From Streptacidiphilus sp. PB12-B1b (GTDB lineage Bacteria; Actinomycetota; Actinomycetes; Streptomycetales; Streptomycetaceae), in NCBI RefSeq assembly GCF_014084125.1, contig NZ_CP048405.1, positions 7,130,001 through 7,194,000 of the forward strand: DNA of 64,000 bases, read 5' to 3'. Below, piece by piece: positions 15,731 through 26,863 of this stretch. The notes below the pieces were generated by a model that saw nothing but the letters and a program-made list of their open reading frames with translations, was not told the DNA's origin and did not search any database. A program made the position numbers and the translations under genes. The stretch's first letter is position 1. Each line of letters begins with the position of its first letter.

Positions 15731-17235
15731 CATGCGGCCTGGCGCGGGACGAAGGCCACCAGCCGGTGCTCGGGGCCGCGTCGCCAGTCGACCGTCAGCC
15801 GCAGGTTGCCGATCCGCGCGATCACCGCGCCGATCACCGCCGCCGCGACCGCCGAGACCGCGCCGCAGACCACCAGCCCCGCCCGGGGGCCGTACTGCTC
15901 GGTGATCCAGCCGACGAGCGGCGCGCCCAGCGGCGTCCCGCCGGTGAACACCATCATGAACAGGCTCATCACCCGGCCGCGCATCGCCGGTTCGGTGCGC
16001 AGCTGGATCAGCGAGTTCGCGGCCGTGTTCAGCGTCAGACCGGACACCCCGACCAGGGTGAGCAGCGCGGCGAACACCCAGTACGACGGCGCGAACCCGG
16101 CGACGGTCTCCAGCACGCCGAAGGCCAGCGCCGCGCCGACCAGCAGCCGCAGCCGGGGCCGGGAGCGCCGCGCCGCGAGCAGCGCGCCCGCCAGCGAGCC
16201 GACCGCCATGGAGGTGTTGAGCAGCCCGTACAGGCCGGGCCCCACATGGAAGACGTGGTACGCGAAGGCGGAGAGGATGATGGCGAAGTTGAAGCCGAAG
16301 GTACCGATGAAGCCGATCAGGACGATCGGCCAGATCAGGTCCGGGCGTCCGGCCACGTAGTGCAGACCGGCCCGCAGCTGGCCCTTCTCGCGGGGCTGCT
16401 TCGGGTAGGGGTGCAGTTCGGAGCGGCGCATGGCGAGCAGGCCGAGGATCACTGCGGCGAACGACAGCGCGTTGATGCCGAAGGCCCAGCCGGTGCCGAA
16501 GGCGGCCATCAGCCCGCCGGCGATGGCCGGGCCGATCAGCCGGGCCGTCTGGAAGTTGGCGGCGTTCAGGCTGACCGCGTTGCCGAGGTCCTTCTTGCCG
16601 ACCATCTCGCCGACGAAGGTCTGCCGGGTCGGGTTGTCGACCACGGTGACCATGCCGAGCAGGAAGGCCAGCAGGTAGACGTGCCAGACCTGGACGACAC
16701 CGCCCAGCGTCAGCCCGGCCAGCACGGCGGCCAGCACGCCCATGGCGCCCTGGGTGGCGATGAGCAGCTTCCGCTTGGGGAAGCGGTCGGAGAGGACTCC
16801 GCCGTAGAGGCCGAACAGCAGCATCGGCAGGAACTGCATGGCGGTGGTGATGCCGACCGCGAAGGCGCTGCCGGTGATGCTCAGGACCAGCCAGTCCTGG
16901 GCCACGCGCTGGATCCAGGTGCCGGAGTTGGAGACGACCTGGCCGATGAAGAAGTAGCGGTAGTTGCGGTGTCGCAGGGCCGAGAACATCCGGCCGCGCC
17001 GGGCGGGCCCGGCATCGGTACGGCTGTCGGCGGGGTCCTGCCGGGGCGTCGACGGCAGCGGGGCTGCGGCCGACGCGGTTCGTTCGTCGGGGTCGTCGTC
17101 CACGGGGGTGACGAGGGGCGAAGCGAGCGGCGCGTCAGCGGTGTCGGCTTCCGTGGCGGGGCCTGCGGTGCCGGTGAGGCTGATGGTGTCAGTGGGACGT
17201 GTGGGCTGTGTGGTGGCTCCGGTCAGCGATGGCAA
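15730..17235 (-). CDS. MFS transporter, drug exporter type
   Basis: A protein of 501 residues if the TTG at 17235 is used. The first 80 residues are a Thr/Ala/Asp-rich cytoplasmic leader, so the true start may be internal. The 12-helix MFS core then begins with MFSALRHRNYRYFFIGQVVSNSGTWIQRVAQDWLVL. This matches the enterobactin-exporter-like MFS_3 group. The loop 2-3 motif is present as GLYGGVLSDRFPKRKLL. The gene lies 31 bases after a marR-type gene, an arrangement typical of an exporter controlled by a ligand-responsive MarR repressor. The substrate is unknown. Confidence 0.88.
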   Translation of the reverse strand: MPSLTGATTQPTRPTDTISLTGTAGPATEADTADAPLASPLVTPVDDDPDERTASAAAPLPSTPRQDPADSRTDAGPARRGRMFSALRHRNYRYFFIGQVVSNSGTWIQRVAQDWLVLSITGSAFAVGITTAMQFLPMLLFGLYGGVLSDRFPKRKLLIATQGAMGVLAAVLAGLTLGGVVQVWHVYLLAFLLGMVTVVDNPTRQTFVGEMVGKKDLGNAVSLNAANFQTARLIGPAIAGGLMAAFGTGWAFGINALSFAAVILGLLAMRRSELHPYPKQPREKGQLRAGLHYVAGRPDLIWPIVLIGFIGTFGFNFAIILSAFAYHVFHVGPGLYGLLNTSMAVGSLAGALLAARRSRPRLRLLVGAALAFGVLETVAGFAPSYWVFAALLTLVGVSGLTLNTAANSLIQLRTEPAMRGRVMSLFMMVFTGGTPLGAPLVGWITEQYGPRAGLVVCGAVSAVAAAVIGAVIARIGNLRLTVDWRRGPEHRLVAFVPRQAA

Positions 17236-17266
17236 TAGCTTGGTTTCCCCTGGTCATAGCGGTGGA

Positions 17267-17701
17267 TCACAGTTGTGCGAGGCGCTCCAGCACGGGCGCG
17301 GCGGCGCGCAGCACCGCCCATTCCTCGGGTGTGAGGCCAGTGGCCAGCTCGGCCAGCCAGGCGTCACGCATGGCCCGGCTCTGCTCGATGATGGCTTCGG
17401 CCTGCTCGGTGCTGCTGACGACGACCTGTCTGCGGTCGTCGGGGTGCGGCTCGCGCCGCACCAGGCCCTTCTCCTCCAGCATGGCGATGATCCGGGTCAT
17501 CGACGGCGGCTGGACGTGCTCTTTGCGGGCCAGCTCCCCCGGGGTGGCACTGCCACAGCGGTTGAGCGTCGCCATGACCTGCATCTCGGTAGGAGTCAGC
17601 GACTCCTCGACGCGCTGGTTGCGCAGGCGGCGGGAGAGTCGCATCACGGCGGAGCGAAGCGTGCTGACAGCAGCAGCGTCGCCCTCGGAGAGGTCTGGCA
17701 T
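17267..17701 (-). CDS. MarR family transcriptional regulator
   Basis: A 144-residue winged-helix repressor. The helix-turn-helix and wing are in LTPTEMQVMATLNRCGSATPGELARKEHV, QPPSMTRIIAMLEEKGLVRREPHPDDRRQVVVSSTEQ; the wing arginines and Asp-Asp-Arg-Arg are conserved. The C-terminal helix closes the dimer. It is the first gene of an operon with the MFS exporter. A perfect palindrome just upstream (17704-17735) is the probable operator, so the gene very likely controls itself and the exporter. Confidence 0.92.
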   Translation of the reverse strand: MPDLSEGDAAAVSTLRSAVMRLSRRLRNQRVEESLTPTEMQVMATLNRCGSATPGELARKEHVQPPSMTRIIAMLEEKGLVRREPHPDDRRQVVVSSTEQAEAIIEQSRAMRDAWLAELATGLTPEEWAVLRAAAPVLERLAQL

Positions 17702-17703
17702 GG

Positions 17704-17735
17704 TCCTTAGCCTAGCTCATTACCTAGGCTAAGGA
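17704..17735. promoter_or_regulatory. MarR operator
   Basis: TCCTTAGCCTAG and CTAGGCTAAGGA are perfect 12-base arms around an 8-base spacer, two bases upstream of the MarR ATG. The TAATGA in the spacer, read on the minus strand, could be part of a -10 element, so binding would block the promoter. Confidence 0.8.
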
Positions 17736-17892
17736 AACGTCTTTATCGCGCACGTGTCCAAAACCACACGGACGTCCGACGCGCTGTTGCACATTGGTGA
17801 CAGGAGCCGCACAGGCTCATGATCTCCGGCTGACACGCTTCTCTCATCGCACCGCAGCACCGCATCGAGAACACCGCCCCGGGGGAACCACC

Positions 17893-18183
17893 ATGGCTGC
17901 TCAGGCCCGCACCAACCAGCACGTCGGCTCCCTCATCGCGGGCGTGCTGACCCTGGTGATATCCGTGGCCATGCTGCTGGCGCCCGCCGCCGCGCACGCG
18001 GACACGCCGAGCGCACCGGCCGCGCCCGTCGCGGCGGCGGCCGCTCCCTCCGCCGAGGCGAGCTCGCTCGCCGAGACCGGCGACAGCAACAATGCCGGGC
18101 TGCTCACCGGCCTCGCCATGGTCACGCTCTCGCTCGGCACGGCCGTCACCGTCGCCTTCCGCCGCAGCTCCCGCCAGCGCTGA
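17893..18183 (+). CDS. small LAETG sortase-anchored surface protein
   Basis: A 96-residue exported protein. A signal peptide ends near residue 36 (APAAAHA), followed by a short Ala/Pro-rich segment of about 20 residues. The sorting signal LAETG is at residues 59-63, then a membrane helix (AGLLTGLAMVTLSLGTAVTVAF) and the positive tail RRSSRQR. LAxTG is the motif of class E sortases in Streptomyces, the class that anchors long chaplins. The exposed domain is tiny, so it may be a spacer or a wall-bound peptide. No sortase gene lies in this window. Confidence 0.82.
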   Translation: MAAQARTNQHVGSLIAGVLTLVISVAMLLAPAAAHADTPSAPAAPVAAAAAPSAEASSLAETGDSNNAGLLTGLAMVTLSLGTAVTVAFRRSSRQR

Positions 18184-18314
18184 CCCCGCGCGGCCATCCC
18201 CCCGGCACCGTCCGCGCCGTCGGCCAGGGCAGTTGCCCGGTTTGCCCACGGATCGTCAGGGTTGCTCGTACCGTGGATATCTCGGACCGGGCGCGTGAAG
18301 GGGGATGGTGCGTA

Positions 18315-18758
18315 GTGGAGCCGATCTCGGTACTGCTGCTGGCGGCGCTGGCCAGTGGCGCGGGTGGCGAGGCGGGCAAACAGGCGTGGGCCGGGCTGGC
18401 CGCGCTGGTGCGCCGGCCGTTCCACCGCTCGGCCGGCAGTCCGCCGGTGTCCTCGGGCGAGGCGGAGCTGGTGGCGCTGCAGCAGGCGCCCGACGATACG
18501 GAGCGCGCGCACGCACTGAGCACCGCGCTGGCCGTGCGCGCCGCCCTCGACCCGGGCGTCCACGACGAGCTGCAGCAGTGGCACGAGCGGGCCAAGCAGG
18601 TGTCCACCGAGGGGAGTTCGGTGGTCAACTCGTTCAGCGGCGTCAGCCTCCAGGGCACGGTGCTGCAGGGCCGGGACTTCTCCGGCATCTCCTTCAACGC
18701 CCCGGCGACGACACCCCCGGCCGCGACGCCCCCCGACCCGGCGCCTCCGCAGGGCTGA
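18315..18758 (+). CDS. small protein of unknown function with a GTV-x-GRDFSGISF tail motif
   Basis: A 147-residue protein starting at a GTG behind a GGGGGAT stretch. The N-terminus VEPISVLLLAALASGAGGEAG is hydrophobic, followed by KQAWAGLAALVRRPF and an amphipathic helical middle. Residues 100-130 read VVNSFSGVSLQGTVLQGRD then FSGISFN. Comparable short motifs precede or follow domains in Streptomyces NTPase conflict proteins; this is family memory, not a search. No NTPase gene is next to it. A Pro-rich tail ends the protein. Function unknown. Confidence 0.68.
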   Translation: MEPISVLLLAALASGAGGEAGKQAWAGLAALVRRPFHRSAGSPPVSSGEAELVALQQAPDDTERAHALSTALAVRAALDPGVHDELQQWHERAKQVSTEGSSVVNSFSGVSLQGTVLQGRDFSGISFNAPATTPPAATPPDPAPPQG

Positions 18759-18777
18759 GCAGCGGGCCCGGACGTAG

Positions 18778-18816
18778 GACGGCCCCGCTCCCCCGTTCGC
18801 CGGGGGGCGGGACCGT
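18778..18816. terminator. bidirectional terminator
   Basis: A long GC hairpin (GACGGCCCCGCTCCCCCG against CGGGGGGCGGGACCGTC, loop TTCGC, one bulge and one mismatch) lies between two convergent genes. Confidence 0.7.
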
Positions 18817-18835
18817 CGTGCGTCCGGCGCGGGGC

Positions 18836-20293
18836 CTACTGGGCCAGGCCGAGGGCGGGCATCAGGTAGTAGAAGGCGAAGACCGCGCCGACGATGTAGA
18901 GCGGCAGGGGCACCTCGCGCCACCGGCCGGTGGCGATCTTCAGGATGCAGAAGACCAGGAAGCCCATGCCGATGCCGTTGGTGATGGAGTACGTGAACGG
19001 CATCAGCACCATGGTCAGGAACGCCGGGATGGCGATGGTGAAGTCCGACCAGTCGATGGACCGGATGCCGTTGGAGAGGATCAGGAAGCCGACCACGACC
19101 AGCGCCGGGGTGGCCGCCTGGGTCGGGACCATGGTCGCCAGCGGGGTCAGGAACAGCGCCAGGGCGAAGAACAGGCCGGTCACGATGGAGGCCAGGCCGG
19201 TGCGCGCACCCTCACCGACGCCGGAGGTCGACTCGACGAAGCAGGTGTTGGCGGAGCTGGAGGTCGCGCCGCCGAGGGCGGTGGCGAAGCCGTCGACCAT
19301 CAGCACCTTGCTCATGCCCGGCAGGTTGCCGTCCGCGTCCAGCAGGTGCGCCTCGTCGCTGACGCCGAGGATGGTGCCCATGGCGTCGAAGAAGCAGGAG
19401 AGCAGCACGGTGAACACGAACAGGACGCCGGTGACCACGCCGACCTGATGGAACCCGCCGAACAGGCTGACCTTGCCGATCAATCCGAAGTTCGGCGTGG
19501 AGACGATGCTGTGCGGGAAGACCGGCACGGTCAGGCCCCACTCGCCGGCCGGGATGGTGGCGACCTTGTCGACCACGACCGCGACCAGCGTGGTGACGAC
19601 GATGCTGATCAGGATCGCGCCGGGCACCTTGCGGACGATGAGGATCAGCGTCAGCAGCGCGCAGATGACGAACATCAGCACCGGCCAGCCGTTCAGGTGG
19701 CCGTTGTTGCCCAGCTGCAGCGGGACGGTGGTCTGCGCGGCGTCCGGGATGCGGGTGACGAAGCCGCCGTCGACGAAGCCGATCAGGCAGATGAACAGGC
19801 CGATGCCGATGGCGATGGCCTTGCGCAGGCCGATCGGGACCGCGTTCATGACCCGCTCGCGCAGCCCGGTGGCGACCAGCAGCATGATGGCGAAACCGGC
19901 CAGGACGACCATGCCCATGGCGTCCGGCCAGGTCATCTTGGGTGCGAGCTGGAGCGAGACGATGCTGTTGGTGCCGAGCCCGGCGGCCAGCGCGATCGGG
20001 ACGTTGCCGATGACGCCCATGAGCAGCGTGGTCAGCGCGGCGGTGAGCACGGTCGCGGTGACCAGCTGTCCGCTGTTCAGGTGATGGCCGTACTTGTCGA
20101 CGCCCGAGGACAGGATGATCGGGTTCAGCACGATGATGTAGGCCATCGTGAAGAAGGTGGCGGCACCGCCCCGGATCTCACGGACGACGGACGAGCCGCG
20201 CTCGGAGATCTTGAAGTAGCGGTCGACGGCGTTGCGGGGCGGGTTCGGCCCCGAATCGGGCGACTCGGCCTTGGCGGCGGCCACGGATGACAT
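18836..20293 (-). CDS. NCS2 family purine permease (AzgA-like)
   Basis: A 485-residue integral membrane protein of about 12-14 helices that imports purine bases (adenine, guanine or hypoxanthine) with protons. The AzgA-branch signature GGAATFFTMAYIIVLNPIILSSGVD lies near residues 45-70, and GLGTNSIVSLQLAPKMTWPDAMGMVVLAG follows. The region TSSSANTCFVESTSGVGEGARTGLASIVTG is also characteristic. The ATG at 20293 is chosen because the upstream extension has no membrane or family features. It is a single-gene unit, divergent from the DUF2530 gene. Confidence 0.9.
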   Translation of the reverse strand: MSSVAAAKAESPDSGPNPPRNAVDRYFKISERGSSVVREIRGGAATFFTMAYIIVLNPIILSSGVDKYGHHLNSGQLVTATVLTAALTTLLMGVIGNVPIALAAGLGTNSIVSLQLAPKMTWPDAMGMVVLAGFAIMLLVATGLRERVMNAVPIGLRKAIAIGIGLFICLIGFVDGGFVTRIPDAAQTTVPLQLGNNGHLNGWPVLMFVICALLTLILIVRKVPGAILISIVVTTLVAVVVDKVATIPAGEWGLTVPVFPHSIVSTPNFGLIGKVSLFGGFHQVGVVTGVLFVFTVLLSCFFDAMGTILGVSDEAHLLDADGNLPGMSKVLMVDGFATALGGATSSSANTCFVESTSGVGEGARTGLASIVTGLFFALALFLTPLATMVPTQAATPALVVVGFLILSNGIRSIDWSDFTIAIPAFLTMVLMPFTYSITNGIGMGFLVFCILKIATGRWREVPLPLYIVGAVFAFYYLMPALGLAQ

Positions 20294-20516
20294 TGCGCAC
20301 TGTTCCTTAGCGGGTGCGGGGCCGGGGAGAGAGGAGCCCCTGAGGACGGGCGCGCGCACTTGTCCGTACAGGGACAGTCAAGGGGGCACGCCGTTCTGGC
20401 TGGAATCGTCAGTATGAATCGTATAAACGGCACGAGCCATCTGCGCGCGTAGACTGTGCGTTCCTCCAAACGGGTGACTCTCCCCGCACGCCCCGCCTCA
20501 CCCGTACCCTGTTCCC

Positions 20517-20810
20517 GTGAAGACGACCAAACTCCCCTCGGCACCTCCCATGGAGGCCAACGACGTCGCCATCGTCACCGGCGGCACCGTGCTCTGGCTG
20601 GTCGCCTTCGTCGTCCTGCTGCCGTTCCACGGCTGGCTGTCGCGCCACGGCGACACCGACTGGCTGTGGACCTGCCTGGCCGGGTTCGGCCTCGGCCTGA
20701 TCGGCATCTGGTACTGCCGCGCCCGCCGCGACGCCATCGCCCGCTCCAAGCGGCAGGCGGAGGCGGCAGCCGCAGCCGACGGCGGCGGGGGAACCGAACC
20801 CACCGGCTGA
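20517..20810 (+). CDS. DUF2530 family small membrane protein
   Basis: A 97-residue protein with two membrane segments (VTGGTVLWLVAFVVLLPF and WLWTCLAGFGLGLIGIWYC) and a charged C-terminus with repeated Ala. The N-terminus (P-P-MEANDVAIVTGGTVLW) and YCRARRDAIAR match the actinobacterial DUF2530 family, which has no known function. The start is GTG. The P-type ATPase gene follows 98 bases downstream. Confidence 0.82.
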   Translation: MKTTKLPSAPPMEANDVAIVTGGTVLWLVAFVVLLPFHGWLSRHGDTDWLWTCLAGFGLGLIGIWYCRARRDAIARSKRQAEAAAAADGGGGTEPTG

Positions 20811-20908
20811 GCGCCCGTCCGCCCCGGGCCCGGCACCGGCCCGGCACCGGCGGCCGGTCGGCCTACGCCCGGGGGCGGGCCGCGCCGGGCGCGCCTAGGG
20901 TCGGCAGC

Positions 20909-23350
<2,442 letters not shown>

Positions 23351-23427
23351 CACGGCGCCCTGCACGGACGGCTATGGTCGACAGTGAGTGAGCAACCATG
23401 CGCACAGTGCGACATCAGGGGGCTGCC

Positions 23428-24252
23428 ATGGCCACAGCGAACGAACCACCGGACCCGACCTCCAGCGTGCTGGCCTTCTTCGCCTCGGAGGTGATCCGAC
23501 TCCGCACCCAGCAGGGCTGGAGCCAGGAGGAACTCGCCAGACGCGCCCACGCCACCCAGGCCGCCATCTCCTACGTGGAGACAGCGAAGCGCGTCCCAAG
23601 TGACCTGCTCGCGCACGGGCTTGACATGGCGTTCGAGGCTGGCGGCCTGCTCATCCGCCTCCAACCCCTGGTTGTGCGGTACGCCTACCCGACATGGTTC
23701 CTGCCGTACGTGGAGTTGGAACGCGAGGCGCTCTCCATGCGGGTCTTCGAAAGCCAGATCATCCCCGGCTTGCTCCAGACAGAGGAGTACGCTCGCGCCC
23801 TGATGGCCTCTGGGCGTCCCGACTCAATGGACGATGCCGTGGCGGCGCGCATGAGTCGCCAATCCCTTCTCGAAGGGGAAGGGGATGAACGCCCGCGAGC
23901 CTGGTTCGTCATCGATGAGCAGGTGTTGCGACGACAGATCGGCGGACCGGATGTCTGGCGCGCCCAACTGATAAGGCTGCTGAAAGAGGCTCAGCAACCT
24001 CGCACCGTCATTCAGGTGATTCCGGAGCAGACCACTTCCCACCCTGGACTGCAAGGCCCGTTCACGCTGCTGAATCTGGCAGACACGCCAGAGGTGCTGT
24101 TCGTAGACGGCTTCGCACAAGGGCGACTTGGGCTCGATCCGGCAGAGATTTCCGAGGCCACCCGCGCTTACGATCTCCTCAAGGCGATGGCACTTTCGCC
24201 AGCGGCCTCCGGCGACTTGATCACCGGATACCTGGAAGGAAACAAACAATGA
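23428..24252 (+). CDS. XRE family helix-turn-helix regulator with DUF5753 domain
   Basis: A 274-residue protein. The N-terminal HTH (residues 10-65) reads LAFFASEVIRLRTQQGWSQEELARRAHATQAAISYVETAKR. The rest is the DUF5753 domain (WFLPYVELEREALSMRVFESQIIPGLLQTEEYARALM, VIDEQVLRRQIGGPDVWRAQL, VIQVIPEQTTSHPGLQGPFTLL). These proteins are abundant in Streptomyces and are almost always followed by DUF397 partners, as here. They act in developmental or antibiotic control. The ATG at 23428 has GGGGG at good spacing; 23398 is a poorer start. The stop overlaps the first DUF397 start. Confidence 0.92.
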   Translation: MATANEPPDPTSSVLAFFASEVIRLRTQQGWSQEELARRAHATQAAISYVETAKRVPSDLLAHGLDMAFEAGGLLIRLQPLVVRYAYPTWFLPYVELEREALSMRVFESQIIPGLLQTEEYARALMASGRPDSMDDAVAARMSRQSLLEGEGDERPRAWFVIDEQVLRRQIGGPDVWRAQLIRLLKEAQQPRTVIQVIPEQTTSHPGLQGPFTLLNLADTPEVLFVDGFAQGRLGLDPAEISEATRAYDLLKAMALSPAASGDLITGYLEGNKQ

Positions 24253-24458
24253 TCAGCGCAAGCGAGTTGGCCGTCACCTGGCGCAAGTCGCGCCACTCCA
24301 ACAACGGCGGCAACTGCGTCGAGGTCGGCGACGGCCTCACCCACGCCGTCCCCGTCCGCGACAGCAAGGACCCCCTCGGTCCGGCACTGGTCTTCGAACC
24401 CGCCGCCTGGACCGCCTTCGTCGCGGCCATCCGCGCAGGTGAACTGCCGAACGTCTGA
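24249..24458 (+). CDS. DUF397 protein, first copy
   Basis: A 69-residue protein with the DUF397 pattern TWRKSRHSNNGGNCVEVGDGL, VPVRDSKDPLGPALVFEPAAWTAFVAAIRAG. Its ATG overlaps the stop of the XRE gene (ATGA), so the two are translated together. DUF397 proteins are thought to bind and modulate the preceding regulator. Confidence 0.9.
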   Translation: MISASELAVTWRKSRHSNNGGNCVEVGDGLTHAVPVRDSKDPLGPALVFEPAAWTAFVAAIRAGELPNV

Positions 24459-24480
24459 TTCCTGAATCGGAGGTGCCCGT

Positions 24481-24696
24481 ATGACGCCCAGGGCAAGCGA
24501 GTTGCGTACCACCTGGCACACGTCCAGCTACAGCGGCAACGGCGGGAACTGCGTTGAGGTCGGGGACGGTCTCACCCAGGCTGTGCCCGTCCGGGACAGC
24601 AAGGATCCGCATGGTCCGGCGTTGATGTTCGCGCCTGACGCGTGGGCGGCGTTCGTCGCAGCCATACGCGCGGGCGAGCTGCTGCCGGGCGGCTGA
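24481..24696 (+). CDS. DUF397 protein, second copy
   Basis: A 71-residue paralogue of the preceding gene, 22 bases downstream. NGGNCVEVGDGLTQAVPVRDSKDP and the AWAAFVAAIRAGEL tail are almost the same as in the first copy, so this is a tandem duplication. GGAGG stands before its ATG. Confidence 0.9.
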   Translation: MTPRASELRTTWHTSSYSGNGGNCVEVGDGLTQAVPVRDSKDPHGPALMFAPDAWAAFVAAIRAGELLPGG

Positions 24697-24742
24697 GGGT
24701 CGGCGGGCGCGGGCTCCTCGCGTGGGAGTCCGCGTTCGCGGG

Positions 24743-25894
24743 TCAGTGCGGGGCGGTCTGCTGGTAGGAGGCGAACTGGTCGAGCAGGCCCTGCGGAGCG
24801 TCCTCGCGGAAGATGAGGGTGAGGTTGGCGGCGGATTCGGCCGCTGCCGCCTCGCTGCGCGGGAACAGCGCCTGCTCGTAGGCGGCGAGGGCGGCTTCGG
24901 TGTCGCCGGGGTGGGCGGCGATGGCCTGGCCGAGTTCGGCGCCGTCGAGCATGGCGAGGTTGGCGCCCTCCCCGGCGAACGGTGACATCAGGTGGGCGGC
25001 GTCGCCGAGCAGGGTGATGCCGGGGGTGCGCGTCCACCGGTGCCCGACCGGCAGCGCGTGGATGAGTCGGGGCACCAGCGGGCTGTCTGCTTCGGCGATC
25101 AGCGCGCGGTAGGCGTCGTCCCAGCCGGCGAACTCCGCCGTCAGGGCTGCCTTCGCGGCGGCGGTGTCGGCGAAGTCGACGCCGCCGATCCAGCTCTCCG
25201 GGGCCAGCAGCGCAGCGTAGATGTGGAGGCTGTGGTCGGGCTCGCGGTGGGCGAGGAAGCCCTTGCCCGCGCCGAGCGCGAACAGCATGCCCGGGCCGAC
25301 GATCTCCGCTGCCGCCGGGTGGCGGGTGTCGGCGTCCTGAAGGTCGAACTCGACGAAGGAGACGCCGGTGTAGGCGGGCGTGGCGTCGGAGACCAGCGGG
25401 CGGATGCGCGACCAGGCGCCGTCCGCGCCGACCAGCAGGTCGGTGGTGATGGTGGAGCCGTCGGCGAAGGCCACCTCGTGGCGTCCGTCGCCGAGCGCGC
25501 GGGCGCCGGCGGCCTTCGCGCCCCAGCGGACAGTGCCCTCGGGCAGGGAGTCGAGCAGCAGATCGCGCAGTTGTCCGCGCTCGACCTCGGGGCGGCTGCC
25601 GTCACCGTCGTCGTCCTCGGTCAGCCTGACCACGGCATGCCGGTCCAGCACGCGCATGGCCTCGGCTCCGGGGAGGGTGAGCCCGCGAAAGGTGTCGTAC
25701 AGGCCGGCGGCGTGCAGCGCGACCTGCCCGGAGCTCTCGTGGATGTCGAGCATGCCGCCCTGGGCGCGGGCGGCCGGGGCGGCGTCCAGGTCGTAGACGA
25801 CGGCCTCGATGCCGTGCGTGTGCAGGACGCGGGCGAGGGTGAGGCCGCCGAGCCCGGCGCCGATGACAGTGACGGGGTGGTGGGCGCTGCTCAT
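24743..25894 (-). CDS. class A FAD-dependent monooxygenase (TetX-like)
   Basis: A 383-residue flavoprotein hydroxylase. The FAD ADP-binding motif is VIGAGLGGLTLARVL near residue 9. GADGAWSRIRPL is the family's middle motif, and GDAAHLMSPFAGEGANLAM binds the FAD ribityl chain. Members of this branch include TetX and related oxygenases of drugs and aromatic compounds. AGGAGG precedes the ATG. It is divergent from a TetR gene across three palindromic operators, the usual arrangement for an inducible detoxification enzyme. The substrate is unknown and resistance to tetracycline should not be assumed. Confidence 0.88.
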   Translation of the reverse strand: MSSAHHPVTVIGAGLGGLTLARVLHTHGIEAVVYDLDAAPAARAQGGMLDIHESSGQVALHAAGLYDTFRGLTLPGAEAMRVLDRHAVVRLTEDDDGDGSRPEVERGQLRDLLLDSLPEGTVRWGAKAAGARALGDGRHEVAFADGSTITTDLLVGADGAWSRIRPLVSDATPAYTGVSFVEFDLQDADTRHPAAAEIVGPGMLFALGAGKGFLAHREPDHSLHIYAALLAPESWIGGVDFADTAAAKAALTAEFAGWDDAYRALIAEADSPLVPRLIHALPVGHRWTRTPGITLLGDAAHLMSPFAGEGANLAMLDGAELGQAIAAHPGDTEAALAAYEQALFPRSEAAAAESAANLTLIFREDAPQGLLDQFASYQQTAPH

Positions 25895-25923
25895 GGTGTT
25901 CCTCCTTGGTTGACTGCCTTCAG

Positions 25924-26004
25924 CGTAACGAACATGTTCGTTACGATCAACCTTGTAACGAACATGTTCGCCCCGACTTTTGCGGGGGCGAACGCGTTCG
26001 TTAC
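25924..26004. promoter_or_regulatory. three TetR operators between monooxygenase and TetR genes
   Basis: Copy 1 at 25925-25944 is the perfect palindrome GTAACGAACATGTTCGTTAC. Copy 2 at 25955-25974 keeps its left half and ends in GCCCC. Copy 3 at 25985-26004 reads GGGGCGAACGCGTTCGTTAC. The copies are spaced about 30 bases apart, so dimers would bind on the same helix face. Confidence 0.85.
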
Positions 26005-26013
26005 CGTGGGCCC

Positions 26014-26703
26014 ATGACTCCCCCGAAGCCGACGCCGGTCAGCCGCCGCGAGCGGCCCGCCAAGCCCGCGCTGTCCCGCGAGGCCATCGTCACGGCCGCG
26101 ATGGAGATCCTGCGCGGCGAGCAGCTCGAACGGGTCACCATGCGGCGCCTGGCCCAGGTGCTCGACACCGGCCCGGCCTCGCTGTACGTCTACGTGCGCA
26201 ACACCGCCGAGCTGCACGCTTACCTGCTGGACGACCTGCTCGCCGGGCTGGACCTGGCCCCGGTCACGGCGGCGGGCGACTGGCGCGACCGGCTGGTCAC
26301 CGTGCTGCTCTCCTACACCACCGTGCTGATGGAGCACCCGGGCCTGGCCCAGTCCGCCCTGGTCACCCGGCCCTCCGGCCCCGGCTACCTGCGGCTGCTC
26401 GACGGCGTCCTGGCGCTGCTGGACGGCCAGGTGCCCGCCGACCGGGCGGCGTGGGCGGTGGACCTGCTGCTGCACTTCGCCACCTCGACCGCCGCCGAGC
26501 AGGGGGCCCGCAGCCGGGCCGCCGACGCCGAGGCGGAGGAGGACGACCTCGGCGAGGCGATCACCGGGGCCACCGCCGAGACCTACCCGAACATCGCCGC
26601 GCTCGGCCTGGACCTGCTGAGCGGCACCGGCGAGGACCGGCTGCTCTGGGGGTTCACCGTGCTGATCAGCGGCATTCTGGTGACGCCCCGGCCGACCGGC
26701 TGA
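26014..26703 (+). CDS. TetR family regulator, divergent partner of the monooxygenase
   Basis: A 229-residue repressor. The HTH is in SREAIVTAAMEILRGEQLERVTMRRLAQVLDTGPASLYVYVRNTAELHAYLLDDLL; this TetR_C-type pattern (TGPASLYVYV) is that of TetR-class antibiotic and flavin-enzyme regulators. The ATG at 26014 is nine bases after operator copy 3, with no clear ribosome binding site, so the messenger may be nearly leaderless. It probably represses both itself and the monooxygenase until a small substrate binds. Confidence 0.9.
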   Translation: MTPPKPTPVSRRERPAKPALSREAIVTAAMEILRGEQLERVTMRRLAQVLDTGPASLYVYVRNTAELHAYLLDDLLAGLDLAPVTAAGDWRDRLVTVLLSYTTVLMEHPGLAQSALVTRPSGPGYLRLLDGVLALLDGQVPADRAAWAVDLLLHFATSTAAEQGARSRAADAEAEEDDLGEAITGATAETYPNIAALGLDLLSGTGEDRLLWGFTVLISGILVTPRPTG

Positions 26704-26863
26704 CCGCTGCCCCGCTGAGCGGACACGGCCGGTCGGTCATGCACGCTCCTTCACGCCTTCTCCACGAACATTCAACACTTGCTCACCACTCCTCCGCTGC
26801 TCCCCGCTACGTTGCACGGCAGATCCACGCGCGTCCCTGCCACTTGCTTCAGCTGGGGAGACC

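Noticed and set aside
20294-20516. A purine riboswitch before the permease gene
   Set aside because: I could not find the conserved junction or paired stems in the leader, and this riboswitch class is not expected in this group.
24743-26703. A proven tetracycline resistance module
   Set aside because: The TetX-like enzyme and TetR-type repressor fit many substrates; the sequence alone does not show tetracycline as ligand.
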